Of a DNA stretch of 64,000 nt, positions 19,096 through 28,418 are shown in pieces. The notes beneath the pieces were generated by a model. The model saw only the letters and a program-made list of their open reading frames with translations. It ran no database searches and was not told the origin of the DNA. Source of the stretch: Brevundimonas albigilva (GTDB lineage: Bacteria > Pseudomonadota > Alphaproteobacteria > Caulobacterales > Caulobacteraceae); assembly GCF_023503965.1 (NCBI RefSeq), contig NZ_CP097298.1, positions 1,443,001 through 1,507,000 of the forward strand, in the 5' to 3' direction. The position numbers and the translations under genes were made by a program. The stretch's first letter is position 1, and each line of letters opens with the position of its first letter.

Positions 19096-20145
19096 ATGAA
19101 CGCCGTCACCCCGATCATCCGCGCCGACGCGCCCGGCCTGCTGACGCCCTCCGCCGCCTACAAGCCCTTCCGCTATCCGTGGGCGTTCGACATGTGGAAG
19201 AAGCAGCAGCAGGTCCACTGGATGCCGGAAGAGGTGCCGCTGGGCGAGGACGTCAAGGACTGGGCCTCGACCCTGAACGACAACGAACGCAACCTGCTGA
19301 CCCAGATCTTCCGCTTCTTCACCCAGGCGGACATCGAGGTGCAGGACAACTACATGGAACGCTACGGCCGGGTCTTCAAACCGACCGAGGTGAAGATGAT
19401 GCTGGCCGCCTTCGGCAATATGGAGACCATCCATATCGCGGCCTACGCCCTGCTGCTGGAAACCATCGGCATGCCCGAGAGCGAGTTCGGCGCCTTCATG
19501 GAATACGAGGCCATGCGGGACAAGCACGACTACATGGGCCAGTTCGGGGTCGACAGCGACGCCGACATCTGCCGGACCCTGGCCATGTTCGGCGGCTTCT
19601 CCGAAGGCGTCCAGCTGTTCGCCAGCTTCGCCATGCTGATGAACTTCCCGCGCCTGAATAAGATGAAGGGCATGGGCCAGATCGTGTCCTGGTCGGTGCG
19701 CGACGAGAGCCTGCACTGCGAGGGCATCATCAAGCTGTACCACGCCTTCAACAAGGAGACGGGCGCGGTGACCAAGGCGGTGGCCGACGACATCGTCGAC
19801 TGCTGCCAGACGGTGGTGAAGATGGAGGACAAGTTCATCGACCTGGCCTTCGAAATGGGCGCGGTCGACGGCATGACGCCCGACGACATCAAGCAGTACA
19901 TCCGCTTCATCGCCGACTGGCGCCTGCGCCAGCTGAAGCTGCCGGAAGTCTATGGGGTGAAGGAAAACCCCCTGCCCTGGCTGCAGTCGCTGCTCAGCGG
20001 CGTCGAACACGCCAACTTCTTCGAGGCCCGCGCCACCGAATATTCCAAGGCGGCGACGCAGGGGAACTGGCACGGCGCCGACGGCGTCTGGACCGAGTTC
20101 GACCGCATGATGGCCCGTCGCGACATGAGCCTGGTCGCGGGCTGA
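19096..20145 (+). CDS. nrdB: class I ribonucleotide reductase, small subunit
   Basis: A 349-residue radical-generating subunit that makes deoxyribonucleotides together with NrdA. The di-iron Glu/His ligands are seen in METIHIAAYALLLE and VRDESLHCEG, with further ligands in ADIEVQDNYMERYG. The N terminus (AYKPFRYPWAFDMWKKQQ) and the C terminus (ATQGNWHGADGVW) match the alphaproteobacterial form. nrdA is not adjacent. The 260-base upstream region contains two GANTC sites. Confidence 0.95.
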   Translation: MNAVTPIIRADAPGLLTPSAAYKPFRYPWAFDMWKKQQQVHWMPEEVPLGEDVKDWASTLNDNERNLLTQIFRFFTQADIEVQDNYMERYGRVFKPTEVKMMLAAFGNMETIHIAAYALLLETIGMPESEFGAFMEYEAMRDKHDYMGQFGVDSDADICRTLAMFGGFSEGVQLFASFAMLMNFPRLNKMKGMGQIVSWSVRDESLHCEGIIKLYHAFNKETGAVTKAVADDIVDCCQTVVKMEDKFIDLAFEMGAVDGMTPDDIKQYIRFIADWRLRQLKLPEVYGVKENPLPWLQSLLSGVEHANFFEARATEYSKAATQGNWHGADGVWTEFDRMMARRDMSLVAG

Positions 20146-20154
20146 CGACGGCCA

Positions 20155-20184
20155 GGCCTCAAGCAGCGCGAAGCGCGGTAGGCC
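20155..20184. repeat. 30-bp dispersed repeat, copy A
   Basis: A 30-bp unit from GGCCTCAAGCAGCGCG to GCGCGGTAGGCC with a GCGC-GAA-GCGC hairpin inside. It starts 10 bases after the nrdB stop. Confidence 0.85.
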
Positions 20185-20195
20185 GAAGGTAAAGC

Positions 20196-20225
20196 GGCCT
20201 CAAGCAGCGCGAAGCGCGGTAGGCC
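20196..20225. repeat. 30-bp dispersed repeat, copy B
   Basis: Exact 30-bp second copy in the same direction, 41 bases after copy A. Two further copies lie in inverted orientation at 45080-45147, so the unit occurs as spaced pairs. Confidence 0.85.
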
Positions 20226-20235
20226 AAAGGAAAGT

Positions 20236-20272
20236 CATGGCGTATCTTCCTCGGCGAGGGAGATACGCCATG
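20236..20272 (+). promoter_or_regulatory. long hairpin that sequesters the GST start codon
   Basis: Twelve perfect base pairs (20236-20247 with 20261-20272), one T-G wobble, and four more pairs (20249-20252 with 20256-20259) close on a three-base GGC loop. The ATG used by the GST gene (20270-20272) and its purine-rich ribosome site (GAGGGAG) are both inside the right arm. Translational control or a dyad operator is inferred. Confidence 0.6.
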
Positions 20273-20908
20273 ACCGACGAGATCGTCTTCTACACCAACC
20301 CCATGTCGCGCGGGCGCATCGTCCGCTGGATGCTGGAGGAGGTCGGCCGGCCGTACCGGACCGAGGTGCTGGACTATGGCACGACGATGAAGTCGGCCGA
20401 CTATCTGGCGATCAATCCGATGGGCAAGGTGCCGGCCGTCGTCCACGGCGGCGTGACGGTGACCGAGGGCGCGGCCATCTGCGCCTGGCTGGCCGACGCC
20501 TTTCCCGAGGCGAAGCTGGCGCCGGCGGTCGATGACTCGAAGCGCGGCCTCTACTATCGCTGGATGTTCTTCGCCGCCGGGCCGGTGGAGGCGGCGGTCA
20601 CCGCCAAGTCGCTGGGCCTGCTGGCCCCGTCCGACAAGTCGGCCACGGTCGGCTACGGCTCGTTCGACCAGACGGTCGACGCCCTGGAATACGCCGTGGA
20701 ACAGGGCGGGCCCTGGCTGCTGGGCGACCAGTTCACCGCCGCCGACGTCTATGTCGGCAGCCAGGTCGCCTGGGGCCTGATGTTCAAGACCCTGCCCGAG
20801 CGCCCCGCCTTCCAGGCCTACGCCGCCCGGCTGATGGCCCGTCCGGCCGCCGTCCGCGCGAGAGAGATCGACGACGCCCTGATCGCCGAGATGAAGGCCG
20901 GCGCGTGA
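20270..20908 (+). CDS. glutathione S-transferase family protein
   Basis: A 212-residue cytosolic GST. The thioredoxin-like N-terminal domain has FYTNPMSRGRIVRWMLEEVG, NPMGKVPAVV (cis-Pro) and the glutathione-binding TEGAAICAWLADAFP; the helical C-terminal domain has GPWLLGDQFTAADVYVGSQ. The substrate is unknown. An in-frame ATG at 20237 also exists, but the ATG at 20270 gives the standard MTDEIVFYTNP start. The stop overlaps the next gene's GTG (GTGA). Confidence 0.92.
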   Translation: MTDEIVFYTNPMSRGRIVRWMLEEVGRPYRTEVLDYGTTMKSADYLAINPMGKVPAVVHGGVTVTEGAAICAWLADAFPEAKLAPAVDDSKRGLYYRWMFFAAGPVEAAVTAKSLGLLAPSDKSATVGYGSFDQTVDALEYAVEQGGPWLLGDQFTAADVYVGSQVAWGLMFKTLPERPAFQAYAARLMARPAAVRAREIDDALIAEMKAGA

Positions 20909-21931
20909 AGCGTCGGCGTCGCCCTGGTCGGCTACGGCTATGCCGGAAAGACCTTCCACGCCCCGCTGATCGCGGCGGCCGAAGGCCTGCGGCTGGACGC
21001 CGTCGTGTCCAGCCAGGGCGAGGCCGTGAAAGCCGACTGGCCGGATGCGAAGGCGGTCGCCGACCTGGACGCCGCCCTGGCCGATCCCGAGGTCGGCCTG
21101 GTCGTGATCGCCGCGCCCAATGCGCTTCACGCGCCGATGGCCCGCCAGGCGCTGGAGGCCGGCCGCGCCGTGGTCGTCGACAAGCCCTTCACCCTGACCG
21201 TGGCCGAGGCGCGGGGCCTGGCCGACCTGGCCCAGGCGCGCGGCCTGCTGCTGTCGGTCTTTCACAACCGCCGCTGGGACGCCGACTTCCTGACGCTTCA
21301 GGCCCTGATCGCCGCAGGGCGCCTGGGGCGCATCCTCCGGTTCGAGAGCCATTTCGATCGCTTCCGCCCGCAGGTGCGCGACCGCTGGCGCGAGGCGGAC
21401 ACGCCCGCGCGGGGGATCTGGTACGACCTGGGCCCGCACCTGATCGACCAGGCGCTGGTCCTGTTCGGCCGGCCGCTGGCGATCACGGCGGACCTGGCGA
21501 TCCTGCGCCAGGGCGGGCAGGCGACGGACTACGCCCACGCCGTGCTGCGCTACGAGGATTTCCGGGCCATCCTCCACGCCGACATGACCAGCCCGGCGCC
21601 GGACCTGCGCTTTTCCGTCCAGGGCGACCGCGCCGCCTGGATCAAGTCGGGCCTGGACGTGCAGGAGGACCAGCTGAAGGCGCACGGCCGCGCCGGGGGC
21701 GACGGCTGGGGCCTGGATCCGCGCCCCGGGACCCTGGTCGACGGCCTGACGGGCGCGCGCACGCCCACGGACGACGCCTCAGGCGACTATCGCCGCTACT
21801 ACGACCAGATCGCCCTGGCCCTGCGCGGCCGCGCGCCCAATCCGGTTCCGCCGGCGCAGGCGATCGCGGTGATGGAGGTGCTGGAGGCCGGGCTTCTGAG
21901 CGCGCAGCGTCGGGGCGAACAGCCGCTCTAG
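20905..21931 (+). CDS. Gfo/Idh/MocA family oxidoreductase, frame broken near 20912
   Basis: An NAD(P)-dependent oxidoreductase of about 341 residues. The Rossmann start VGVALVGYGYAGKTFHAPLI has no start codon in its own frame; a GTG at 20905, overlapping the GST stop, joins it if two bases are restored or one removed near 20912. Later landmarks are VVIAAPNALHAPMARQALEAG, the catalytic-type DKPFTLTVAEA, and FHNRRWDADFLTL. The C terminus ends at 21931, overlapping the stop of the convergent gene by three bases. Confidence 0.87.
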
Positions 21932-22455
21932 GGATTGGGAACGGCGCAGGCGGCGCGGACGCCCGACTGACAGGCTTTGACCCGCTCCATCCAGGCGGCG
22001 TAGTCGCGGTCGTACTGGTCCTGGGCGGCGCGGGCCGCCTCGGCCTCGGCATGGGCGCGCTCCTCGGTCTGGCGCACCTCGATCTGATAGCGGGCCAGGG
22101 CGGCGTCGTGGGCCAGGCGGTCCGCCTCTTCCTGTTTGGCGGCCAGGTCGTTCTGGGCCACGATCTCGGCGTTCAGGGCGCGCGTGGCGGCCAGTTCGGC
22201 CTCGGTCTGCTGACTGTCGGGGGCCCGGCGATAGGCTTCTCCGCGCGCCTGCAGCAGCGCCTCGCGCGCGGCCGGATCGTGGGCGTCGGGAAGGGCGCGC
22301 TGGTCGCGATAGCCGTCGGGCGCGCGATAGGCCGTCGAGGCGGGGGGCGGGCGTCCCGGCCTCCCCCCGTCCTGCCCCTGTTCGAGGGCGGACGCGACGC
22401 CGGCGACGCTCAGCGCGGCGGCCAAGGCCAGGGTCAAGGCAACGGACGCTTTCAT
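21928..22455 (-). CDS. exported hypothetical protein with coiled coil
   Basis: A 175-residue protein with a clear signal peptide (MKASVALTLALAAALSVAGV), a Pro/Arg-rich linker, a long Ala/Glu/Gln-rich coiled coil (about 75-155) and a C-terminal pair of Cys (VKACQSGVRAAC) that could form a disulfide. Probably periplasmic; family not recognised. Convergent with the oxidoreductase. Confidence 0.75.
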   Translation of the reverse strand: MKASVALTLALAAALSVAGVASALEQGQDGGRPGRPPPASTAYRAPDGYRDQRALPDAHDPAAREALLQARGEAYRRAPDSQQTEAELAATRALNAEIVAQNDLAAKQEEADRLAHDAALARYQIEVRQTEERAHAEAEAARAAQDQYDRDYAAWMERVKACQSGVRAACAVPNP

Positions 22456-22579
22456 CGCTCGCTCTCCCGAAGGGCTTCAGACTGGAACACTCAAGCTTGA
22501 AATGCGCAAGGCCGGAAAAGGTTGGCCAAGGCCCGATGATCGGGCATGGTCGGGCGTTCCTTCAGCCGCCGGCGCAGCC

Positions 22580-22843
22580 ATGATCCTGAGCACCTCGTCC
22601 GGGGACTTCCCGATCCCGCCCTCGGTGGCGCGCCGCCTGCCCAATGTGCCGGCCCTGCCCGATCTGTCGGCGCCGAACGCGCGAATCCAGCTGGCGGACT
22701 TCCGCGACTGGCTGGACGCCTCGCCCGAACACGCCATCGACTACGAACGCCTGCGCCGCTGGCACCTGGTTCAGGAGGAGCTGGCCGCCCGCGCCCGGGC
22801 CGAGAACCGCGACTTCGTCGTCAGCGAGGACGGGCTGGAATAG
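22580..22843 (+). CDS. hypothetical protein
   Basis: An 87-residue soluble protein, acidic at the end, with a Pro-rich start (GDFPIPPSVARRLPNVPALP) and a helical half (DFRDWLDASPEHAIDYERLR). I chose the ATG at 22580; GTG or ATG codons upstream would add 26 residues. It ends 4 bases before the convergent histidine kinase. Function unknown. Confidence 0.6.
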   Translation: MILSTSSGDFPIPPSVARRLPNVPALPDLSAPNARIQLADFRDWLDASPEHAIDYERLRRWHLVQEELAARARAENRDFVVSEDGLE

Positions 22844-22846
22844 GGC

Positions 22847-24319
22847 CTAGGCGGGCAGGCGCAGCTCGAACGCCGCCCCGCCCTCGGCCGCCTCCACCAG
22901 CCGCAGGTCGCCGCCGTGCAGGGCCGCCAGCTCGCGCGAGATGGTCAGGCCCAGGCCTGTGCCTTCCGACTGTTTGGAGCTGACAAAGGGCTCGAACAGG
23001 CGTGCGGCCAGGCGCGGGGGGATGCCCGGGCCGTCGTCGGCGATGCGGACGACGCAGACCCCGTTCTCGGCGAAGGCGCTGACGGTGATCGCCCCCTTGC
23101 CGCGTCGCTCGGGCGGGCGGGCGGGATCGGCCTCGATCGCCTGGCGGGCGTTGCGCATCAGATTGACCAGGATCCGATACAGCTGGTCGGGATCGGCCTC
23201 CACGGCGAAACGGGCCGGCACCTGCTTGACCAGGCGCACGCCGTCGGGGTCCAGGCCGGCGTCCTCGGCCGCCAGGGTCAGGGCCTGGGTCAGGACCACG
23301 CGGGTCTTCTGCGGCGCGGGCTCCTCGCTCTTGCCGTACTCCAGCACGTTGCGCGACAGGGCGGCGGCGCGGCCCAGCGCCCGCTCCAGCCGCGGCAGGG
23401 CCTTGGTCACCGCCGGATCGGGCGAGGCGGCCAGCCGCTCCGAGGCCATCTGGGCCGAGGTCAGCATGTTTCTGAGGTCGTGATTGATCTTGGCCACCGC
23501 CTCGCCCAGGGCCACCAGGCGCGCGCGCGAGCGCAGGGACTGGCGCACCTCGTCCTGCATCCGGGCCAGTTCGCGTTCGACCCGGCCGATCTCGTCGTGG
23601 CGGTCTGACGGGGTCTCGGGATCGCTCTCGGGATCGGCGGCGAACCGCTCCATCGACCGGGTCACGCGCCGCAGCGGGCGCAGCACCAGCAGGGCCAGGC
23701 CGCCATAGAGCAGGGCCCCCGCCGTGACCGAGATCAGCAGCGACACCAGCAGGCTGTTCAGCAGGAAGGCCCTCAGTTCCAGTTTAAGCGGCTGGGCCGG
23801 GGTCACGATCTCGATGAAGTCGCCCGACCGATAGCGCGGCTTGGCCTGGACGCGCAGCGACCGGTCGGGGTGGCCGAACAGGGTGCGCCAGGGGTCCAGC
23901 AGGCGCGAGCCCATGTTCTCGCGGCGCAGGTCGATCAGTTCGGGCGCGCGCGGCAGGTTGGGCGCCTGCAGCAGCAGCCGTCGCACCCCCTGCTCGGTCA
24001 GGGCCACGGCCTGGACCCCGCCGATCCGCATCAGTTCGGCCGCCGTGTCGTCCTCGACCGCGCTATAGGGCAGCGCCTCGACCCCGACGGAGGCCAGTTC
24101 GGCGGCCTGCAGCCGGTCGCGCAGCCAGCGCTCGTGGAAGGCGGCCAGGTTGGGGGCCATGATCAGCGCCTCGACCGCCAGGGTGAAGGCGACCGTCAGC
24201 AGCAGCAGTCGCGACGACAGGCCGTCGGGCGCGCGGGGGCGCAGGCGCTCGCGCCAGGTCTCGGCCGCCTCGGGCGACAGTTTCAGCCGCGCGGCGATGC
24301 GGTCGAACAGGGCGCTCAT
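22847..24319 (-). CDS. membrane sensor histidine kinase
   Basis: A 490-residue sensor kinase. A membrane segment at about 38-58 and another near 185-210 bracket a periplasmic domain of about 125 residues. A HAMP-like linker (LRPLRRVTRSMERFA) leads to the H-box (GEAVAKINHDLRNML, phospho-His near residue 276). The ATPase has the N-box NLMRNARQAIE, G1 ADDGPGIPP and G2 GTGLGLTIS. No response regulator adjoins. It overlaps the upstream TVP38 gene by 4 bases (ATGA), hinting at a shared membrane-stress role. Confidence 0.92.
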   Translation of the reverse strand: MSALFDRIAARLKLSPEAAETWRERLRPRAPDGLSSRLLLLTVAFTLAVEALIMAPNLAAFHERWLRDRLQAAELASVGVEALPYSAVEDDTAAELMRIGGVQAVALTEQGVRRLLLQAPNLPRAPELIDLRRENMGSRLLDPWRTLFGHPDRSLRVQAKPRYRSGDFIEIVTPAQPLKLELRAFLLNSLLVSLLISVTAGALLYGGLALLVLRPLRRVTRSMERFAADPESDPETPSDRHDEIGRVERELARMQDEVRQSLRSRARLVALGEAVAKINHDLRNMLTSAQMASERLAASPDPAVTKALPRLERALGRAAALSRNVLEYGKSEEPAPQKTRVVLTQALTLAAEDAGLDPDGVRLVKQVPARFAVEADPDQLYRILVNLMRNARQAIEADPARPPERRGKGAITVSAFAENGVCVVRIADDGPGIPPRLAARLFEPFVSSKQSEGTGLGLTISRELAALHGGDLRLVEAAEGGAAFELRLPA

Positions 24320-25065
24320 GCCGGGGCCGCTCCCTGACGGCGCCGCCGCGCCACCTGGACCAGCTTGATGCCCAGCGGCAGCAGCAGGGACAGGAAGACC
24401 ACCCCCATCAACGGCCAGAAGAACTGGCGCAGCAGCACCTCCAGGTCTGGCCGGACCCCCGCCCGGATCAGCCCGCCCAGCCGCGACCCGATCCAGGTGT
24501 AGATGAAGGTCGACGGCAACAGGCCCAGGAAGGTCGCGATCACATAGGGCCTGAGCGGCACCGCCATCATCCCCGCCGTGGCGTTGATCAGGACGAAGGG
24601 CACGCTGGGGATCAGTCGCAGGGTCAACAGGGTGGTGAAGGCGTTGCGGTCGATGCCCTTGGCCAGCCGATCCATGAAGCCGGCGTCCGCCTCGAACTTG
24701 GCGCGCAGCCAGCCGCCGATTGAGGTGCGATAGACGCCGTAGATGACGACCGAGCCGATCGTCGCCCCCGTCGCCTGGGCCAGCATGCCCACGACCGGCC
24801 CGAACATCATCCCGCCCAGCAGGGTCAGGAACACCGGCCCGGGAATGGTCGAGGCGGTGGCCAGCGCATAGACGGCGACGAAGGCGACCAGGGCGATCCA
24901 CCAGTGCTGGCGCGCATAGGCCTGGAGGTTCAGCCCATGCTCGCGGATCAGGTCCATCGACAGATAGCGGTTCCAGCCCAGGGCGAAGAACAGCACCACC
25001 ACGCCGGCGATGGCGGCCAGCGGCGAAAGCCGGAGCGCCCATTCCTTCGCCGTTCGTTGCGCCAT
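24316..25065 (-). CDS. TVP38/TMEM64 (VTT-domain) membrane protein
   Basis: A 249-residue inner-membrane protein with about six hydrophobic segments. The VTT signature is clear: TASTIPGPVFLTLLGGMMFG followed by GATIGSVVIYGVYRTSIG, then LRLIPSVPFVLINATAGMMAV. The family belongs to the DedA superfamily; lipid transport is suspected. It heads a two-gene unit with the histidine kinase. Confidence 0.9.
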   Translation of the reverse strand: MAQRTAKEWALRLSPLAAIAGVVVLFFALGWNRYLSMDLIREHGLNLQAYARQHWWIALVAFVAVYALATASTIPGPVFLTLLGGMMFGPVVGMLAQATGATIGSVVIYGVYRTSIGGWLRAKFEADAGFMDRLAKGIDRNAFTTLLTLRLIPSVPFVLINATAGMMAVPLRPYVIATFLGLLPSTFIYTWIGSRLGGLIRAGVRPDLEVLLRQFFWPLMGVVFLSLLLPLGIKLVQVARRRRQGAAPA

Positions 25066-25193
25066 GCGGTCCGCATCCCTGAAAAGCCCGCCGCGCCGTT
25101 GACTCGCGCGTCTGCTCGACTTATACGCCCGCCCTTCCTGCGGCGGACGCCTTTTGCCCCGTCGCCCCAACCTTTTAGAGTCAGGAGCCGACC

Positions 25194-25328
25194 GTGAAGC
25201 GGACCTATCAGCCGTCGCGACTCGTGCGCAAGCGCCGTCACGGCTTCCGCAGCCGGATGGCCACCAAGAACGGCCAGAAGATTGTTGCGCGCCGTCGCGC
25301 CAAGGGCCGCAAGCGCCTGACGGCGTAA
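25194..25328 (+). CDS. rpmH: 50S ribosomal protein L34
   Basis: A 44-residue ribosomal protein starting with GTG ([20 protein letters not shown] and ending AKGRKRLTA), with AGGAG eight bases before the start. Followed by rnpA after 30 bases, the universal rpmH-rnpA arrangement. Confidence 0.97.
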   Translation: MKRTYQPSRLVRKRRHGFRSRMATKNGQKIVARRRAKGRKRLTA

Positions 25329-25358
25329 GCGGCTCTCGCGTCCGAAAGCCAAGGACGC

Positions 25359-25772
25359 ATGAGCGACCCTTTACAGATCAAGCGTCTGTTGCGGCGGCCC
25401 CAGTTCCTGGCGGCCGCCAAAGGCGTTTCCGAGGCCCGCGGCGCGGTGGTGATCCAGCGCCTGGATCGCGGCGACGGCTCGGCGCACATCGGCCTGGGCT
25501 TCACCGCGACGCGCAAGGTCGGCGGGGCCGTGGTCCGCAACCGGGCCAAGCGCCGCCTGCGCCAGGCGGCCCGCCTGATGATCGCCCAGCACGGCCGTCC
25601 CGGCAGCGACTATGTCTTCATCGCCCGCATGGGCACGGCGGACCGTCCCTGGGACCGTTTGCTTGACGACGTGAAATCGACGCTTACAAGGCTCGCGACC
25701 CCCAAGACAGAGCGGGCCGACCGGCCTTCCCACCCTCGCGCCTCTTCCGGCCAGGACGACCGAACCCCATGA
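25359..25772 (+). CDS. rnpA: ribonuclease P protein component
   Basis: A 137-residue basic protein that assists the RNase P RNA in tRNA 5' maturation. The RNR-type signature is present as GGAVVRNRAKRRLRQAAR after FTATRKVGGA. The C terminus is longer than usual (KTERADRPSHPRASSGQDD) and overlaps yidC by 4 bases. yidD, often between rnpA and yidC, is absent here. Confidence 0.95.
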   Translation: MSDPLQIKRLLRRPQFLAAAKGVSEARGAVVIQRLDRGDGSAHIGLGFTATRKVGGAVVRNRAKRRLRQAARLMIAQHGRPGSDYVFIARMGTADRPWDRLLDDVKSTLTRLATPKTERADRPSHPRASSGQDDRTP

Positions 25773-27565
25773 AAAACGAGAACTCGCGCAACACGATCAT
25801 CTTCATCGTGTGCTCGGTCCTGATCCTCGGGATCTACTGGTTCACCGTGCTGCGTCCGCAGGCCGAGCGCCGCGCGGCCCAGCAGTCGGCCCAAGCCGAA
25901 CAGTCGCAGACGGCCGAGAACGCCGCCAATACGGCGCTGAGCCCGCAGGGCCCGGTCTTCGTCACCGACCGGACCCAGGCGCTGGGAACGGCCGCGCGCG
26001 TGCCGATCCAGTCGGGCACGCTCAGGGGCTCGCTGTCGCTGCAGGGCGCGCGCATCGACGACCTGTTCCTGACCGACTACCGCGAGGTCCAGGACGATCC
26101 CGCGCCGGTCGAACTGTTCCGCCCGCAGGGCATGGAGCACGCCTATTTCGCCCAGTTCGGCTGGGCCGGCGCCAACATCCCCGGCGGCGTGCCGGGCCCC
26201 AACACGCCGTGGCGCCTGACCGCCGGCTCGACCCTGACGCCGACCACGCCGATCACCCTGACCTGGGACAACGGCCAGGGGCTGCGCTTCACCCGCATGG
26301 TGTCGGTGGACGACAAGTACGTCTTCACCCTGAAGGACACGGTGCAGAACCTGGGGACGCAGCCCATCACCATCGCCCCCTACGGCAGCGTCCAGCGCCA
26401 GGGCGTGCCGCCGGCGGCGGGGTCGTCCCACATCGTCCACGAGGGCGCCATCGGCGCCTTCGGCAAGCCGGGCGAGTACCGGACCGAGCAGAAGAAATAC
26501 AAGGACTGGCTCAAGGAGCCGCGCATCGAGAACGCCTCGACCGGCGGCTGGCTGGGCATCACCGACAAATACTGGCTGGCGGCCCTGCTGCCCCAGCAGA
26601 ACGAGGCGGTGCAGACCGAATTCCGCGTGCGCGACGCGAACGGCGGCCAACAGCTGGAAGCCAACCTGCTGGGCGCCAGCCGCACCATCCAGCCGGGCGC
26701 GACCACCACCGAGACCCAGCGCCTGTTCGCCGGCGTCAAGCGCGCCGAGGTGCTGAAGTCCTATGAGGAAAGCCTGGGCCTGCCGCGCTTCGTCTATGCG
26801 ATCGACTGGGGCATGTTCTGGTTCCTGACGCGTCCGATCTTCTGGATCCTGGAAAACGTCTATGCGGTGGTCGGCAGCTTCGGCGTCGCCATCCTGGCGC
26901 TGACCGTGATCGTCAAGCTGGTCATGTTCCCGCTGGCGAACAACGCCTACGCCTCGATGTCCAAGATGCGCAACCTCCAGCCCAAGATGGAGGAGATCCG
27001 CAAGAAGCATAAGGACGACCCGCAGAAGCAGCAGCAGGAGATGATGGGCCTGTACCAGAAGGAGAAGATCAATCCGGTCGCCGGCTGCCTGCCGTTGCTG
27101 CTCCAGATTCCGGTCTTCTACGCCCTGTACAAGGTGCTGACCGTCACCATCGAGATGCGCCACCAGCCGTTCCTGGGCTTCATCCACGACCTGTCGGCGC
27201 GCGACCCCTCGACCATCTGGAACCTGTTCGGCCTGATCCCGTGGGATCCGTCGACCCTGCCGGTCCTGGGCGGCCTGCTGGGCGGACCGCTGCACATCGG
27301 GCTTCTGGCCATCGCCTACGGCCTGACCATGTGGCTGCAGACGGCGATGAACCCGCCGGCCACCGATCCGATGCAGCGCCAGATCTTCCAGTTCATGCCG
27401 CTGGTCTTCACCTTCATCATGGCGCCCTTCGCGGCGGGCCTGCTGGTGTACTGGGCGTGGTCGAACATCCTGACCATCCTGCAGCAGTACGTCATCATGC
27501 ACCGCTACAAGGCCGAGAACCCGATCGACAGCTTCATCGGCCGGTTCAAGAAGTCCCCGGCGTGA
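25769..27565 (+). CDS. yidC: membrane protein insertase YidC
   Basis: A 598-residue insertase that works alone or with SecYEG. Order of parts: an N-terminal membrane anchor ([17 protein letters not shown]), a large periplasmic beta domain (about 60-355), then the five-helix insertase core with [20 protein letters not shown], the cytosolic hairpin [20 protein letters not shown], and [19 protein letters not shown]. The tail is basic (RFKKSPA). The stop overlaps the GTG of engB. Confidence 0.97.
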   Translation: MKNENSRNTIIFIVCSVLILGIYWFTVLRPQAERRAAQQSAQAEQSQTAENAANTALSPQGPVFVTDRTQALGTAARVPIQSGTLRGSLSLQGARIDDLFLTDYREVQDDPAPVELFRPQGMEHAYFAQFGWAGANIPGGVPGPNTPWRLTAGSTLTPTTPITLTWDNGQGLRFTRMVSVDDKYVFTLKDTVQNLGTQPITIAPYGSVQRQGVPPAAGSSHIVHEGAIGAFGKPGEYRTEQKKYKDWLKEPRIENASTGGWLGITDKYWLAALLPQQNEAVQTEFRVRDANGGQQLEANLLGASRTIQPGATTTETQRLFAGVKRAEVLKSYEESLGLPRFVYAIDWGMFWFLTRPIFWILENVYAVVGSFGVAILALTVIVKLVMFPLANNAYASMSKMRNLQPKMEEIRKKHKDDPQKQQQEMMGLYQKEKINPVAGCLPLLLQIPVFYALYKVLTVTIEMRHQPFLGFIHDLSARDPSTIWNLFGLIPWDPSTLPVLGGLLGGPLHIGLLAIAYGLTMWLQTAMNPPATDPMQRQIFQFMPLVFTFIMAPFAAGLLVYWAWSNILTILQQYVIMHRYKAENPIDSFIGRFKKSPA

Positions 27566-28215
27566 TCGAGGAAACCGAGTTCACGCCCGAGGAGATCGAG
27601 GCCGCGCGGGTGCTGTTCGCGCGGCCGGCGACCTTCGTCATGGGCGCGGCCAAGATCGAGCAGCTGCCCGATCCCGACCTGCCCGAGATCGCCTTCGCCG
27701 GGCGTTCCAACGTCGGCAAGTCCAGCCTGATCAACGGCCTGGTCGGCATGCACAAGCTGGCCCGCGCCTCCAACGAGCCGGGCCGCACGCGCGAGGTCAA
27801 CTTCTTCGACCTGGACGGCCGGCTGCGCCTGGTCGACCTGCCCGGCTACGGCTGGGCCAAGGCGTCCAAGTCGACGACGAAGAAGTTCCAGGACCTGGGC
27901 CGCGACTATCTGCGCGGGCGGGTGACGCTGAAGCGCGTCTATCTGCTGATCGACGCCCGGCACGGCCTGAAGTCGGTGGACGCCGAGGCGCTGGACGCGC
28001 TGGACCTGGCCGCGGTCAGCTATCAGATCGTCCTGACCAAGGCCGACAAGCTGAAGAAGGGCGAGGGCGAGAAGATGCAGGCGGCCACCCTGAAGGCCGT
28101 CTCCAAGCGCCCGGCCGCCTTCCCCGTCGTGGCCCTGACCTCTTCCGAAAAGGGCGTCGGCCTGCCCGAGCTGCGCGCCGAGATCATGCGCACGACCGGC
28201 GCGACGATCGACTGA
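27562..28215 (+). CDS. engB: ribosome biogenesis GTPase EngB (YihA/YsxC)
   Basis: A 217-residue GTPase needed for 50S assembly. G1 [12 protein letters not shown]2 region [11 protein letters not shown]3 [11 protein letters not shown] and G4 [11 protein letters not shown] are all present. It begins with GTG overlapping the yidC stop (GTGA), last gene of rpmH-rnpA-yidC-engB. Confidence 0.95.
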   Translation: MIEETEFTPEEIEAARVLFARPATFVMGAAKIEQLPDPDLPEIAFAGRSNVGKSSLINGLVGMHKLARASNEPGRTREVNFFDLDGRLRLVDLPGYGWAKASKSTTKKFQDLGRDYLRGRVTLKRVYLLIDARHGLKSVDAEALDALDLAAVSYQIVLTKADKLKKGEGEKMQAATLKAVSKRPAAFPVVALTSSEKGVGLPELRAEIMRTTGATID

Positions 28216-28231
28216 TTTTCCATCCCGCCAC

Positions 28232-28339
28232 CGTCACCCTCGGGCTTGACCCGAGGGCCGGGTGTTCCGCCGCATTGCGCCTTGGTGCGGCGCACGATCT
28301 CGCTCCACATCCGATCCTCGGGTCAAGCCGAGGATGACG
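28232..28339. repeat. 108-bp dispersed palindromic intergenic repeat, copy 2
   Basis: Same size and hairpin ends as the copy at 17511-17618, including CGTCACCCTCGGGCTTGACC at the left and GGATGACG at the right. The right arm reads AAGCCGAGG where copy 1 has AGCCCGAGG, one C fewer, which may be another dropped base. Located between convergent engB and the M16 peptidase. Confidence 0.8.
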
Positions 28340-28362
28340 AGGTTGGGACGCTCGACGACGAA

Positions 28363-28394
28363 GAAAAAGGCCCGGAGCGCGCGCTCCGGGCCTT
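28363..28394 (-). terminator. rho-independent terminator of the M16 peptidase gene
   Basis: A perfect 14-bp inverted repeat (28367-28380 with 28381-28394) followed on the minus strand by a T-rich run, 25 bases after the peptidase stop. Confidence 0.85.
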
Positions 28395-28418
28395 CGTCGT
28401 TTCGGCGGGACGCCGGCC

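Noticed and set aside
20905..22500. A 531-codon frame starting at the GST stop
   Set aside because: After about 20920 it is Arg/Gly/Pro-rich shadow; the oxidoreductase motifs are in the neighbouring frame.
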